From assembly GCF_050948175.1 (NCBI RefSeq), contig NW_027490173.1, positions 558,001 through 622,000 of the forward strand: a stretch of DNA of 64,000 bases. The letters run 5' to 3'. Within the stretch, counting starts at the first letter, position 1. The number at the start of each line of letters is the position of its first letter. The notes under the pieces were generated by a model. It worked only from the letters and a program-made list of their open reading frames with translations. It made no database searches and was not told where the DNA came from. This DNA comes from Xylocopa sonorina (Eukaryota; Arthropoda; Insecta; Hymenoptera; Apidae). Positions 35,255-45,739 of this stretch are shown one piece after another. The position numbers and the translations under genes were made by a program.

Positions 35255-35365
35255 TGTAGGAAACTCATTAATTACAGACAATTGCAAGGACAATTGCACG
35301 CACCTAACATTTGAAACTTGAATTATTGATTAGTTTTTAAATTAAGATAATTTCGTTAGCCTTCA
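35255..35365 (-). repeat. 3' LTR, internally deleted (111 bp)
   Basis: On minus it runs from TGAAGGCTAACG to GTTTCCTACA. Compared with the 248-bp 5' LTR it has lost most of its middle (from AACATTTGAAAC/CACC to TTGCAATTG). Confidence 0.8.
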
Positions 35366-35399
35366 CTCGGCCGCCCTGCATGAACATTCGTCCAGAATG

Positions 35400-36040
35400 T
35401 CTTCATTCATATCGTCTTCGATTTGAGATAAATATCATACATATCTTCGATCCACAATTTCATAGAATCTGCTGACGTAGATGTTTGTAGGGGTCCTTCT
35501 CCTTCCCCTACCTTTCGAACTACAAATTGTTGATTGCGTAAAACGGATGCCAAGATGACCTTTAAGACGTGAATGTGTCCCAGAGAGAAGATGAAATGGT
35601 GACGTGTCAATACTTCGATGTATTGTTAATTTCAAACATTGTTGATCTACATCTAAATGCTTACATCACTCACAGGGCTTAGGTGCAGCTAAGTCACGAT
35701 TGCTTCTTCAGGCGTGACAAAACTTCAGCTGTAGTAGTAGATCTTGTAGCATAGAGCCATGTAAATTTTGTAAAAGCATCTACCACTACAAATATGTACT
35801 GATACCTTTTTTTTTTTGTTGATGGCAGTGATCCAAGATGATCGATATGAAATGTATCAAAGGGAATACTTCACTTTTCAATCGTATTTAAATTACACTC
35901 CTACTTTCCCTGTATCCTTTCGGCTAAGATGCATGCAACACAATTTCTTACCACCTTTCAAACTTGCTGCCGAAGATTTGGAATCCAATAACCTTTACGT
36001 ACGATAGCTTCAGTCTTGACTTTTTCCTTATTTCCTTATT
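35400..36040 (-). pseudogene. integrase remnant of the minus Ty3/gypsy element
   Basis: On minus, YQYIFVVVDAFTKFTWLYATRS (near 35745-35805) carries the first catalytic aspartate of the rve core. The RLKKQS helix follows, and then the sequence jumps about 170 bp ahead, losing the second aspartate and the glutamate region that the plus copy at 1250-1985 still has. The C-terminal part (35407-35610) reads RNQQFVVRKVGEGEGP. Upstream, 35816-36007 corresponds to the zinc-binding N-terminal part, with LRCMQHNF seen only in an antisense frame. Confidence 0.75.
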
Positions 36041-36048
36041 GCCTTATT

Positions 36049-37500
36049 TCATGTATCTGCATCCGACATGACACTACTAGTTGAACCTCCAGACTTTCTG
36101 TACCGAAAATTTCCCCGTAGAACATAATCATTCGTCTTGTTTTGTAGTACCAAATCTCGAAGTTTCATTACAGTCTCATATTCTTCCTGTGTTTTATACA
36201 AACGTGCTGTAAGACTTGCATCAGATTCACCAATTAGGAAATTTGTAGGAGGAGGATTTCTACTAAGCGCATCTACATGTATCATGTTGTTTCCTGGACG
36301 AGGCTCTATCCGGTAATCAAATTCTCCTAACGATAATGCCCATCACGAAACTCACACACAAAGATATTTCTTATTTATTGTAAGAGTAAAAGCTCGGCAA
36401 TCAGTAACAATAACAAACGAAATTCCTAATAAATGAACTCCTAATTTCTTCAATGCTTTTGCCATTGCTAAAACTTCAAGTTTATAGCTACTGTATTTAG
36501 ATTCAGCAGAAGTTGTCCTACCACTAGAAAATAATATACAGGCTGAAAAGGTTGATCTTCGTTATTCTTTGAAATAAAATCGCTCCGTACCCTAACGCAG
36601 AAGCATCTGTATCCAACTCCATCTCTACTTCTATTTGATACATATTCACCATTGGTTTCTCACTCACTAAAAGTTTAAGTCATATGAATGCTTCCATTTC
36701 AGACGTTCGAAAACAGAATTAACATTCGCTTGCAGAAGGTTAGATAAAGGTCGCGCAATTACAGGGTATTCATGAATAAATTTACGAAAATACCAGATAA
36801 GTCCAAGAAAACTTTGTATTTGTTTAACATTTGTCGGCTCTGGAAATCGTCGGACTGTATCAGTTTTAGTGAGGGGCGAACATAACCATTGTTGATTACA
36901 TTCCCGAGGAATTCGACAAAAGTTTGCAAAAAACAACACTTTTCCCAACAAAATATTAAGCCTGCTCCGCTCGCTATAATTCAAAGCCTTTCAAGATTTT
37001 TGATCCCACTTTCAATATCATTTCATGAAATAATCGAATCATCTATGTATGCTAAAACTATTCTCTCTCAAATAAGATCTCTAAATATGGTATTTATAAA
37101 TCTTTGAAAAACTGCTGGAGAATTACATGAATCAGAAGGGACTCGTAAAAATTCATAGTGATCATCTGGTGCAATAAATGCTGTATACTTTCGACTTGCT
37201 TTATCCTATCGCACGTGAAAGAAACCGTTTTTCAAGTCAAGAGTACTGAAAATGCGCGCGACTTGTGACAAATCTAATTGATCTTCAATCAATTGTAACG
37301 GATACCTATCTTTAAGAATCTTCTTCTTAATTTGTCGATAATCCACACATAATCTAAACGAATCATTTTTCTTCCGAACGAGAACAACCGGACTCGCATA
37401 ATCAGAAGTAGATAACTGAGCGACTCCAGCCGCTATCCACTGTTCTATCTGCGCATTAACAATCTCTTTTTGCAACGCTGGCAATTGTATCGCCGATTAA
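36049..37500 (-). pseudogene. reverse transcriptase and RNase H of the minus Ty3/gypsy element
   Basis: 37206-37484 on minus reads QIEQWIAAGVAQLSTSDYAS, PVVLVRKKNDSFRLCVDYRQ, KDRYPLQLIEDQLD and STLDLKNGFFHV, the palm of Ty3/gypsy reverse transcriptase. LAYIDDSII lies at about 37030-37056, with the catalytic YIDD at 37039-37050. Next are FGLIWYFRKFI-like thumb sequence (36667-36984), ELDTDASALGYGAILFQ (RNase H catalytic aspartate, near 36570-36620), and VDALSRNPP (36250-36282), the usual end of RNase H before integrase. Stops and frameshifts separate these pieces. Confidence 0.9.
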
Positions 37501-37641
37501 TATACAGATATCGCCTTTCAATATTAAATTCATTGCAATTTCACGTTCAAAGGTTTTGCTTGGCTTGTAATTACTAACAAGATATTCTATCGTCACTCAC
37601 TAATTAGGATCTAATACATGAGTCACATCAACTTGATTTAC

Positions 37642-38040
37642 TTATAACACGTCACTCGTTACATCTATTTTAAATATTTCCGATATAATATTTTCTCTTT
37701 CAACAATTTCGCGCGTTACTTTCGGTAATGGACGAATGTTTACTTTAGCACCTTTAATGCTGACATCGGTTACATTTAAGAAATTCGTTCCTATTAACAG
37801 CTTGTGTCGAACAATGGTATCAGAGATTACTTGTATACAAATCGGATATGAGTGTCCATCTGCGGTAATTTCTGCTTGAAACTCACCTAATGTTGTATTA
37901 TTCCTTGAACCTTTGAAAAGTAATTCATTGCATCGTAATTGCGGAGAACCAAGCTTAATATACTCGTCTGCGCGAATTAAACTAAAATCACTTCCTGAAT
38001 CCATTAATGCTTTGATTTTCGCATCCGTTAAGTAAAACAT
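37642..38040 (-). pseudogene. aspartic protease domain of the minus Ty3/gypsy element
   Basis: 133 open codons on minus, starting inside the domain. They read IKALMDSGSDFSLIRADEYI, with the DSG active site near residue 13, then LLIGTNFL near residues 80-90, which is the second conserved loop (the ILG/IIG region) of retropepsins. The C-terminus leads toward reverse transcriptase. The frame is closed by a stop just upstream of the zinc knuckles. It matches the part kept at 1018-1156 on plus. Confidence 0.8.
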
Positions 38041-39340
38041 TTTTGAGATAATTTCGGTACGATACTCCTAATGTCACGCAGCTCCTTTCACTCGCTTTAA
38101 ATTTCTTGGGACATTTGACGCAATATGTACACGTTCTTGACATATAAAATATTTTACACCACGATCTTTCGTCAGACAATTCACGCTAATATGATCGTGC
38201 CCACCACAACTATAACATCGTACAATATTACCGGTAAACTCGCTTATCTCACCCACATTGACTACCTCCTTTCGTTCATTTCTATCGAAACTGTCTTCAC
38301 ACTTCTCAAACTTTGTTGACATCTGCACACCCAACAAACCTTGATCTCGAAGAATTACCTTTTCAAACGTTATCGAAAGTTGATCGGTTGTTGTAAACTG
38401 TTGAATACGGGCCTGGTTCTGGAGCATTTCATTGGGGATGCCGTCAATCAGGTATTCAAGCATTTCATGGTCGTTGATTGGTACTCGACTTCGAAGAATC
38501 ATCTTCTCGTGAAAATATTCATGAAATGTCTCGTTCCTCTTCCATAATCGCCCGTCAAATTCCTTGCTTATTTCAATTTTGCTTTGTGGATGATAAAACG
38601 TAACTTTTAATTCTTCCTGCGTCGGTTGAATGGCATAGTTATATATTCTGGTTTAGGATGAAACCATTCAAGTGCTTTTCCCTTCAGTCGCATACCGATA
38701 AGTAATCGTGCAATGTCATCTTCCAATTTATATATCGTCTTCAATAATTTGATCTGCTTCCTCCAAATTTCACTATCACTAGATTTACCATAAAATTTAC
38801 GAAGTAAATTTGAAACTGCCGAAATATTCGTTCGCGGCTAACTAAATTGAGATAAAACACTGCATTCATTGCCATTATTCAATGCCAAGAGATTGTCACC
38901 GCCACTATCAACATCATATTGTTCACTTCGAAAATTACGCGTCGATCTTCGCTGCTCATTTTCCAAATGTTGCTCAACCTGTAATTGAATGAATTCGCAT
39001 CGCATCTAACTCAAGGCGCAACGTGGCTAACTCACCTTGTGCTAATTCTTCTTCTTTTAAAAAGAAATCAATTTCTCGTTGCAGTAGATTCATTGCTGAT
39101 TGCACGTTTGATGATACATCAACACACGATCCTCATTTTTTTCATGAACTTCTTTTAGCTTGTCATTTATCCACGTTCCGTCTGAGTCAACATCCATCAA
39201 ACGGGAAATTAATTTAGCTGCGGAACCAGCAGAAGGTTGTTTATGCTCCATTAATATCTCTTTTAGCGCAGTATCTGTGATTTTACTCAAATCTTTCATT
39301 GTGAAAATTTTCACTCGATACTCGCGTAGAAACTCGAATT
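38041..39340 (-). pseudogene. gag of the minus Ty3/gypsy element
   Basis: The N-terminus at 39090-39314 reads MKDLSKITDTALKEILMEHK then AGSAAKLISRLMD, a SAP-like helix-extended-helix DNA-binding motif; I take the second M as a possible start. The middle is frame-broken. 38074-38502 reads INDHEMLEYLIDGIPNEMLQ (capsid-like) and a zinc knuckle CYSCGGHDHISVNC; the second knuckle is degraded (YFICQERVHIAS). Gag forms the particle and packages RNA. Fragments of the first 700 bp of the window match this region. Confidence 0.8.
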
Positions 39341-39551
39341 GTCTCTACACAAAAGTTTAATTTTCGTTCTCGCACTATCTCTCCAAACTGCACTCACGTC
39401 GCATGAATAACTTCTCGAACGTTCTAGACCTTCAAGGAATTTTCTCCAACGTCCTGTCTTCAAATACTCGATAATATTCTAATCTTTAGAACGTATCCGA
39501 TTTAATTCTAGAATGTCCTCTTGATAATTACCACGCCTGAGGTCCACAAAT

Positions 39552-39799
39552 TGTAGGAAACTTACTAACTAAAGACAACTACAAGATTTTGTATATCATT
39601 AAACAGTTCTTCTCAACTGAGATATAACTCCAAAGAATGCTAATGAACAACAGCTTCATCGTTTTAAAATATTCACACGAAAAACTCATTTATTCCGTAC
39701 ACTCGGTATCGCTCGCAATCTGGAATATTCCAGGTACATAACATTTGAAACAAGAATTATTCATTAACTTTTAAATTAAGATAATTTAATTATCCTTCA
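39552..39799 (-). repeat. 5' LTR of the minus Ty3/gypsy element (248 bp)
   Basis: On minus it starts TGAAGGATAATTAAATTATC at 39799 and ends GTTTCCTACA at 39552. A GAATAAATGAGTT polyadenylation-like signal is inside. It is followed on the internal side by ATTTGTGGACC, where a primer binding site is expected; the tRNA was not identified. Confidence 0.85.
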
Positions 39800-39803
39800 A
39801 TAA

Positions 39804-40673
39804 CATTAAGCTTGTATGCTACTACAAATCAAAGGGATGTGAACTCTGCAGTTCCTTCAAACGGGATGGCGCTTCACGGTGCCCTCGTGTTAACACATTG
39901 GAGTTCTAGTACCTCCATGCATTGCAATGGCGTATCTCATTTCAATGGTTCAAAGTAAGTAAGCTGTAATCTTCTAAGCATATCATTATGCTTGTCCTCT
40001 TCTACACATCAAAATAATGTGAATTCGACAGTTCCATGCACGGTATGGTGCTTCGTAGTGTCTGCTGGTCAAAAGCAATGGTGTTCTAAGGCTGCATGCA
40101 ATGTGATAGTGCATTTCATTTCAACATTTCGAAGAAAGTAAGCTATAATCTTCTATGCATAGCACTATGCTTATTTGCTGGAGCTCTTGAAATGAATGTG
40201 AATTATGCAGTTCCATGCAACAGGATGACGGTTTAAAGTGTCCGTGTGTCAAAGCAATGGTGTTCTATTTCTCCTTGCAATGCGATGGTGTAAACCATTT
40301 CCACGATTCAAAGTGAGTTAGCTCTAAATTTGTACGCTTTGCATTTTGTTGATCTGTTTCTACAGATCAAAAGAATGCGAATTTTACAGATAAATGCATC
40401 GGGATGGCGTTTCATAGTGCTACGTATATAAGCAATAGAGTCCTAATGCTACATGCTCTGTGGTGAAGTGTCTCATTTCAACGTTCGAAAGCAAGAATGT
40501 TGTAATGCTCTATGTATCGCATTATCCTTACATACTTCGACACTTCAAACGAATGTAAATTCGACTGTTCCTTGCACCGGGCTGGGGTTTCATATTGTCT
40601 GCTTGTCAAAACTGTAGTGAGCTACTGCTCCACGCAATGTTATGGCACATATAATTTCTACGTTTAGCACGTT
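39804..40673 (-). repeat. 178-bp satellite, reverse
   Basis: About five reverse monomers, broken at the ATAA duplication on the left and at a piggyBac end on the right. Confidence 0.85.
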
Positions 40674-40677
40674 GACG

Positions 40678-41827
40678 CCGGCCTGCACCACAGGTGGGTC
40701 ACACGTGTCTATTTCGTGGGCCGGCGTGCATCACGATGGGTCGAACTCATATTTCACAAAGTAGATAGTACAAAATAGTATTATTTTTCAATTCTCAGTA
40801 TTATAAACAGACATTCAATATTTAAAACATAACAAATCAATACTATAAACCTAGCATAATTATTTAATATTTTTATCTAATTTTTCAAAACATGTTAAGT
40901 ATAATTCTGGATGGCCCTTACATCGGTTAAAACAGGCTTCAACTCTTATCGCCTTATTCGTGGCATACTGGCTACCATTTATTCTAGACATACATTTATA
41001 ACATTCTTTACATCGCTATCTCGTTTTTCTCGCACGTTTTTGGAATGACCGCAGAAAATGTGTACGTTTCTTGGGCATTGCTTCAGTTTCAGATGACGTT
41101 TGTTCACCGTGATGATCCACTATACTAAGGAGATAATCAATAATTTTTTCGCGGAAGTTTAATATTTTCATATCTTTGGTACTTCATTTTCTATGTATAT
41201 AACAGGCATTGACGAGAGAAGCCCCGCATACTAATTCGATAACTATTTTTCTATACCACTTTACTGTTCTGCGTAATCAACTGTGATAAGAAGACATCTG
41301 GTCGGATGGTCAAACCCCTTCGTAATTTTGTTATAAAGGAACACTGCGTCCGGCTTTAACTTATTTTTACTAATCTGGAAAATAACACATTTGTGGTTTT
41401 CAGAAGTGGCTAGCATGCATACCGGCCGCTTATCCGGTCACTTTAAAAATTTAAAGCCTCTCCGATTTTGAAAATACATAAAGCCACTCCGCTGCAGTTT
41501 CCGTTTGGCCTGCAGTGGAAGAAATTTTTTATTAATTTTAACTTTACCATAAATAAATGTTATTTTTTGCAGAAGATTCTCGGCCAAAGGGACACAAGTA
41601 TATGAACTATTTGCGTATAATACGCGGCTCTCAAATAATAATTCATCCTCCAACGTCATAAATACATCATGCTCATGTGTTTTCGCTAATCTGGTTGCAT
41701 TATTTCCGGAGTAAATAAGAATGTTATGTGTGTATCCTTCCAGAAGGCACAGTTTACAAAGTTTTATACTATATTTATGCCGCTTTGGAATCATGATTTT
41801 GTCAATTACAATATTTTTACCGGATTT
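40678..41827 (-). mobile_element. piggyBac 2, truncated element
   Basis: The left end is CACGTTGACGCCGGCC at 40678, the terminal sequence of piggyBac 4 (60988), preceded by TTAG, probably a mutated TTAA. Subterminal units (CCACAGGTGGGTCACACG, GGGCCGGCGTGCATCACG) follow. The transposase lies on minus. The expected matching right end is absent; sequence at 41828 belongs to something else. Confidence 0.7.
40870..41810 (-). pseudogene. piggyBac transposase 2, N-terminal half missing
   Basis: On minus, 41438-41794 reads MIPKRHKYSIKLCKLC, then THNILIYSGN, TRLAKTHEHDV, LLFESRVLYANSSYT (second catalytic aspartate region, D replaced by N in YANSSYT), KINKKFLPLQAKRK and GFKFLK followed by TGA. The reading continues in frame (PDKRPVCML) and, after breaks, reaches a cysteine-rich end (CKECYKCM, near 40960-41010). 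The sequence upstream of IPKRHKYS, including the first catalytic aspartate, is missing, as in piggyBac 4. The stop sits where piggyBac 4 has TAG. Confidence 0.85.
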
Positions 41828-42001
41828 AACACGTAGAGTGCTACGTCAGCCCCAGGGACTGACAGTGAACTTCCCGTTCAGGCGGCGTAAGTCCCTGGGG
41901 ACTAACAATCAACTTTTCGTTTGGACAACGTGGATTCTAAGGACTGACAGCGAACTTCTTGTTTGATCGACATCGGTGCATGAGACTGACATTGTAAAGG
42001 G
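41828..42001. repeat. piggyBac-type terminus with ~47-bp subterminal repeats
   Basis: Three units share GGACTGACAG(T/C)GAACTT or GGACTAACAATCAACTT. The right end reads ACTGACATTGTAAAGGG then TTAA (42002-42005), that is TTAACCCTTTAC outward, a typical piggyBac end. The left side reads TTAACACGTAGAGTGC (41827-41842). It may be the 5' end of a further piggyBac copy or a short non-autonomous derivative. Confidence 0.5.
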
Positions 42002-42907
42002 TTAAATTATTAATAGCAATTAAATATTTTTGCCAATATTTAATGAAGTTTATTAAAACATGTTAAACAAAGATGTGGCTGTGATTTGCACATATTACAG
42101 TATATAGTAAATTTCTTTGTCATTTTCCTCGCTAACTGGCGTCCGAACATTTTTGTGCTTATGCTGTAACACTCAACACAATATTTTCGTACTTCATGCG
42201 CCTTTCCTTCCTTCTAATGAAATTTGTGAATTCGTCTACTTGTATCGGCCCTAATTGGAGTCTTCTAATGTGAACGTCGTGTGAGAACATTTACCAATTG
42301 GTTTCGAAATGTTGTAATTGACATCTTTCTTCCTGTTACATTTTGGAACATATGTAACGCATTGCAATATTCAAAAGAAGGTCGAATGCCAATTTTCTAT
42401 ACCATTTTAGTAACCTTCTAAGTGTACTGCTGTAAGCACCCATTTGATCAGACAGATCAATCGCTATTTTACCTTTATTATAATCAATAATAATTTTTGG
42501 TTTGCAGGATACCCCTGTTCTTGTTATTACGGATTTCATTTCGTCAGAATGCTTGATCGAAAGAACTAAAACATCCCTCTTGTCTTTCCATTTCTTGATT
42601 GTAATCTCTCTACTGTTGTCTTGAGCAATGACTTCTCCGCGTCGCAGTTTGCCTGTCACAGCTCTATTTGGATTGCCTCTTCGATTTGGTGGAAGAATAC
42701 CAACCAAATGCGTATTTTTTGTTATGAGTTTGTTTGATAAATCCACACCCGTATAATAATTATCCGTGTATAAAGTATGGCCTTTGTGAAACACATTTTC
42801 ACATAAATTCATGACAACATTTGTGGGTGTTGTATTTTTTTATCCAATGATTTGCCGGTGTAAATGCAAAGATTATATGTGCAATGATTATCACAGCACA
42901 ATTTAAG

Positions 42908-43162
42908 ATGTGGCGGCACTCGCCACTAGAGGGACAGCACCGTTTACACTTTCCTGAATGTAGCCGATGACACATCCTTTCCAGTATATAGAAGTTCTGA
43001 ACTGTCCCTAATATCCCAGCGTCTAAGGCAGAGCCTGCTAGGTAGCCTTACTGATGAGTCCACTAGCAGGCCCAGGACGAAACGTTCTTCCCCTCTCTTC
43101 TCCTTCCTTCTTTCTTCCTACATCTTTACAACACAGCAAACCGAAGCAGCGCAGCTGCTTCA
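42908..43162 (+). mobile_element. 255-bp hairpin-bounded insertion carrying a hammerhead ribozyme
   Basis: It is inserted in piggyBac transposase 3, between the codons for YGIKIL and the LC that normally follows. It is flanked by AAG (42905-42907 and 43163-43165), possibly a 3-bp target duplication. The left end is a hairpin (GTGGCG 42910-42915 with CGCCAC 42921-42926); the right end is a hairpin (GAAGCAGC 43143-43150 with GCTGCTTC 43154-43161). The middle carries a pyrimidine-rich stretch (43086-43130) and the ribozyme at 43018-43086. It encodes no protein. It may be a non-autonomous retroelement such as a retrozyme-like or Penelope-derived short element; the class is not determined. Confidence 0.75.
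43018..43086 (+). ncRNA. Hammerhead ribozyme, helix III open (type III topology)
   Basis: All core elements are present in order. Helix III is AGCGU (43018-43022) with ACGUU (43082-43086), including one G-U pair. The cleavage triplet GUC ends at 43023. Helix I is UAAGGC (43024-43029) with GCCUUA (43045-43050). The core is CUGAUGAG (43051-43058). Helix II is GUCC (43058-43061) with GGAC (43075-43078). GAA (43079-43081) closes the core before helix III. The two hairpin loops hold CCUGCUAG (43034-43041) and CUAGCAGG (43063-43070), exact complements that could form an eight-pair kissing contact of the kind known to speed natural hammerheads. No core base is missing, so self-cleavage after C43023 is expected. 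Confidence 0.9.
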
Positions 43163-43902
43163 AAGTATTTTTATCCCATATCTATGCTTTTTTTGTTTCA
43201 TGTACTGTCTGAATATGATCCGTCCACGGAATGGTATTACTGTCTCGTCGATGCATAATATTTCAACTGGATCATAATACTTCTTAAAATTTATATTTAA
43301 TTCTTTCATTAAAAATTCAACCTTTGAGAGACGATTGGAAGCATCCACTTTTGTATTGTCGACAATATGCAACATTCTCAAATGAATTTGAAATCTGTTT
43401 TTACTCATAACTTTCCGCGGGAATGTTTGAATAAACAATGGATCCTTAAACCAATACAGATACAAAGATCGGAGCTTTACCAAAATCATTCACAAAACCA
43501 CTCCAAAAAACTTCTTTATTTCGTCCTCATCTGTTGGCACCTACTTTTCAACATGTTTGGAAGCGATTGTACTTTGTGTCGCATAAATATTTGTTTGTTC
43601 GCTTATATGTTGAAATAGTTTAACCGTCACATAAAGGGCGTAAAAATCTTCCACTGTGCTATAATTTTGCATTCGTTCATGAGCGAGTTTGGTACCACGG
43701 GCACTTGAAAAAGGTATAATGTTTGGCTGGTTGCATCACCGATCAAACCAATGAGTTGGATCACTTGTTTCAGTATTTTTTAGTGAACCACTAGATGAAC
43801 TGTAACTATCTGAAAATGCTAGTGGTATTACACGCCGAAATTTACGTGGTACAAATGGCTTACACGACGAGTCATTATCTGTTCGCCCTCTCAACATTTT
43901 TA

Positions 43903-45739
43903 GAATGTATGTGTTTATGTATTCCTCGTCTACACTACAAATGAATGTAAATGTGGCACTTCCTTGCTAAGAAATAGCGCTTCCAGATGTCTGCGTATCG
44001 AAGCAATAGAGTTCTAATGCTTCTTAAAACGCGATATCGCATTTCACTTTTATGTTTCATGATAAGATACAATATTCATTGCGATGTGTTACGTATTCAT
44101 CGTCTACACTTCAAAAGAATGTATGTGCAACACTTCCTTGCTATGAAATTGCGTTTCCAGATATCTACGTATCGAAGCAAGAGAGTTCTAATGCTGCTTA
44201 AAAGACGATATCGCATCTCATTTCTATGTTCGTGATAAGATATAATATTCATTCCGAAGTGCTATGTATACCTCGTATACAATTCAAACGAATGTAAATG
44301 CGACACTTTCTTTCGACAGAATCACATTTCTAAATGTCTACGTATCGAAGCAATCCAGTTCCAATGTTTCATAAAACGCGATGTCGTATAACATTTCCAT
44401 TTCTCACGATAAGATATAATATCAATGCAACGCGTTGCTGTATCTCCTCAATACATCAAAAGAATGTAAAGCTCATACTACCTTGCTACTGAATAGCGAA
44501 TCTAGATTTCTATACATCGAAGCAATACAGTTCTAGTCATTCATAAAACGCGACATACCATCTGATCTGTATGTATCATGATGAGATGTAATATTCAATG
44601 CAACGCGTTATGTATATCTCGTCAACACTTACAAAGAATGTAACTGCCACACTACCTTGCAGCGGAATGGCGTCTCTAGATGTCTACGAATCGATGCAAT
44701 AGAGTTGTAGTGCATCATATAATGCGACATCGCATCTCTTTTCCATGTTACGTGATAACATAAAATGCAATGCAACGCGATATGTATATCATGTCAACAC
44801 TTCAAATGAATGCAAATCCCACACTTCCTTGCTAGGGAATATCGTCTCTAGATGTTCACATATCGAAGCAATAGTGTTCTGAAGCATGATTGAACGCCAT
44901 ATCGCATGTCATTTCTATATTTCATGATATGATGTAATTCAGTGCAACACGATATGTATATCCCGTCAATACTTCAAAAGGCAGTAAATGCCACACTTCC
45001 TTGGTGCGGGACAGCATTTGTACATGTATACATATCGATGCATTGTAGCTCTAATGCTTCATAAAGTGCGAAATAGCATCTCATTTCTTTGTCTCATGAT
45101 AATATGTAATATCAATGCAACGCGTTATACATATCTCGTCAACACTTCACAGGAATGGAAGTTCAACAGTTCCTTGCGACAGAATAGCGTTTCTATATGT
45201 CTACGTATGGATGCAATAGAGTTCTAGTGCTTCATAATATGCGATATCGCACCTCATTTCTATGTCTCATGATAAGATGTAATAATCAATGCAGCGCGTT
45301 ATGTATATCACGTCAGCACTTCAAAAAAATGGAAGTTCAACAGTTCCTTGCAACGGAAGAGCGTTTCTAGATGTCTACGTATCGATGCAATATAGTTCTA
45401 ATGTTTCATAAAACGCGATATCGTATCCCATTTCTACGTTTCATGATAAGATGTAATTCAATGCAACGTTTTATGTATATCTCGTCATTACATCAGGAGA
45501 ATATAAATCCCACACTTCGTTGCGAGGGAATAGTGTTTCTAGATTCCCATGCATCGAAGCAATAGTGTTCCAATGCTGCATAAAACGCAGTATCGCATCT
45601 CATTTCTATGTTTCATGATAAAATGTAATATTCAATGCAACGCGTCATGTATACCACGTCAACACTTCTAAATAACATAAAACCCACACTTCCTTACTAG
45701 AGAATAGCGTCTCTAGATGTCTACGTATCGAAGCAATCC
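43903..45739 (-). repeat. 178-bp satellite, reverse, AACGCGATATCGC subfamily
   Basis: About ten monomers, more uniform than elsewhere, with TCAATGCAACGCG, TATATCTCGTCAACACTTC, GCGTTTCTAGATGTCTACG and TATCGAAGCAATAGAG. Spacing stays near 177 bp (for example 44589 to about 44768). Open frames here are repeat artefacts. Confidence 0.9.

Larger units (their letters stand above)
35255..39799 (-). mobile_element. Ty3/gypsy LTR retrotransposon, near full length, ATAA target duplication
   Basis: A 4545-bp element on minus inserted in satellite. The 5' LTR is 39552-39799, the 3' LTR 35255-35365, and ATAA flanks it at 35251-35254 and 39800-39803. The internal order is gag, protease, reverse transcriptase, RNase H and integrase, all frame-broken. 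The order RT-RNase H-integrase places it in Ty3/gypsy. No envelope-like frame is visible between integrase and the 3' LTR. Confidence 0.9.
42040..43902 (-). pseudogene. piggyBac transposase 3, nearly full length but broken
   Basis: On minus, the N-terminus near 43900 reads MLRGRTDNDSS. 43160-43489 reads PRKVMSKNRFQIHLRMLHIV, EILCIDETVIPFRGRI (first catalytic aspartate and the RGR turn) and KHRYGIKIL. After a 255-bp insertion (42908-43162), the sequence resumes with YNLCIYTGKSL. 42336-42812 reads GHTLYTDNYYTGVDL (second aspartate), GILPPNRRGNP, KWKDKRDVLVLS and AIDLSDQMGAYSS (third). A cysteine-rich C-terminus (CVECY, CNMCKSQPHLCLTCF) is at 42060-42200. Stops and shifts remain besides the insertion. 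Flanking terminal repeats were not found; satellite abuts at 43903. Confidence 0.85.

Noticed and set aside
43903..45565. Several 60-80 codon frames with similar sequence (MSTYRCNIVLM type)
   Set aside because: They are the same satellite monomer read in one frame; no codon-level constraint.
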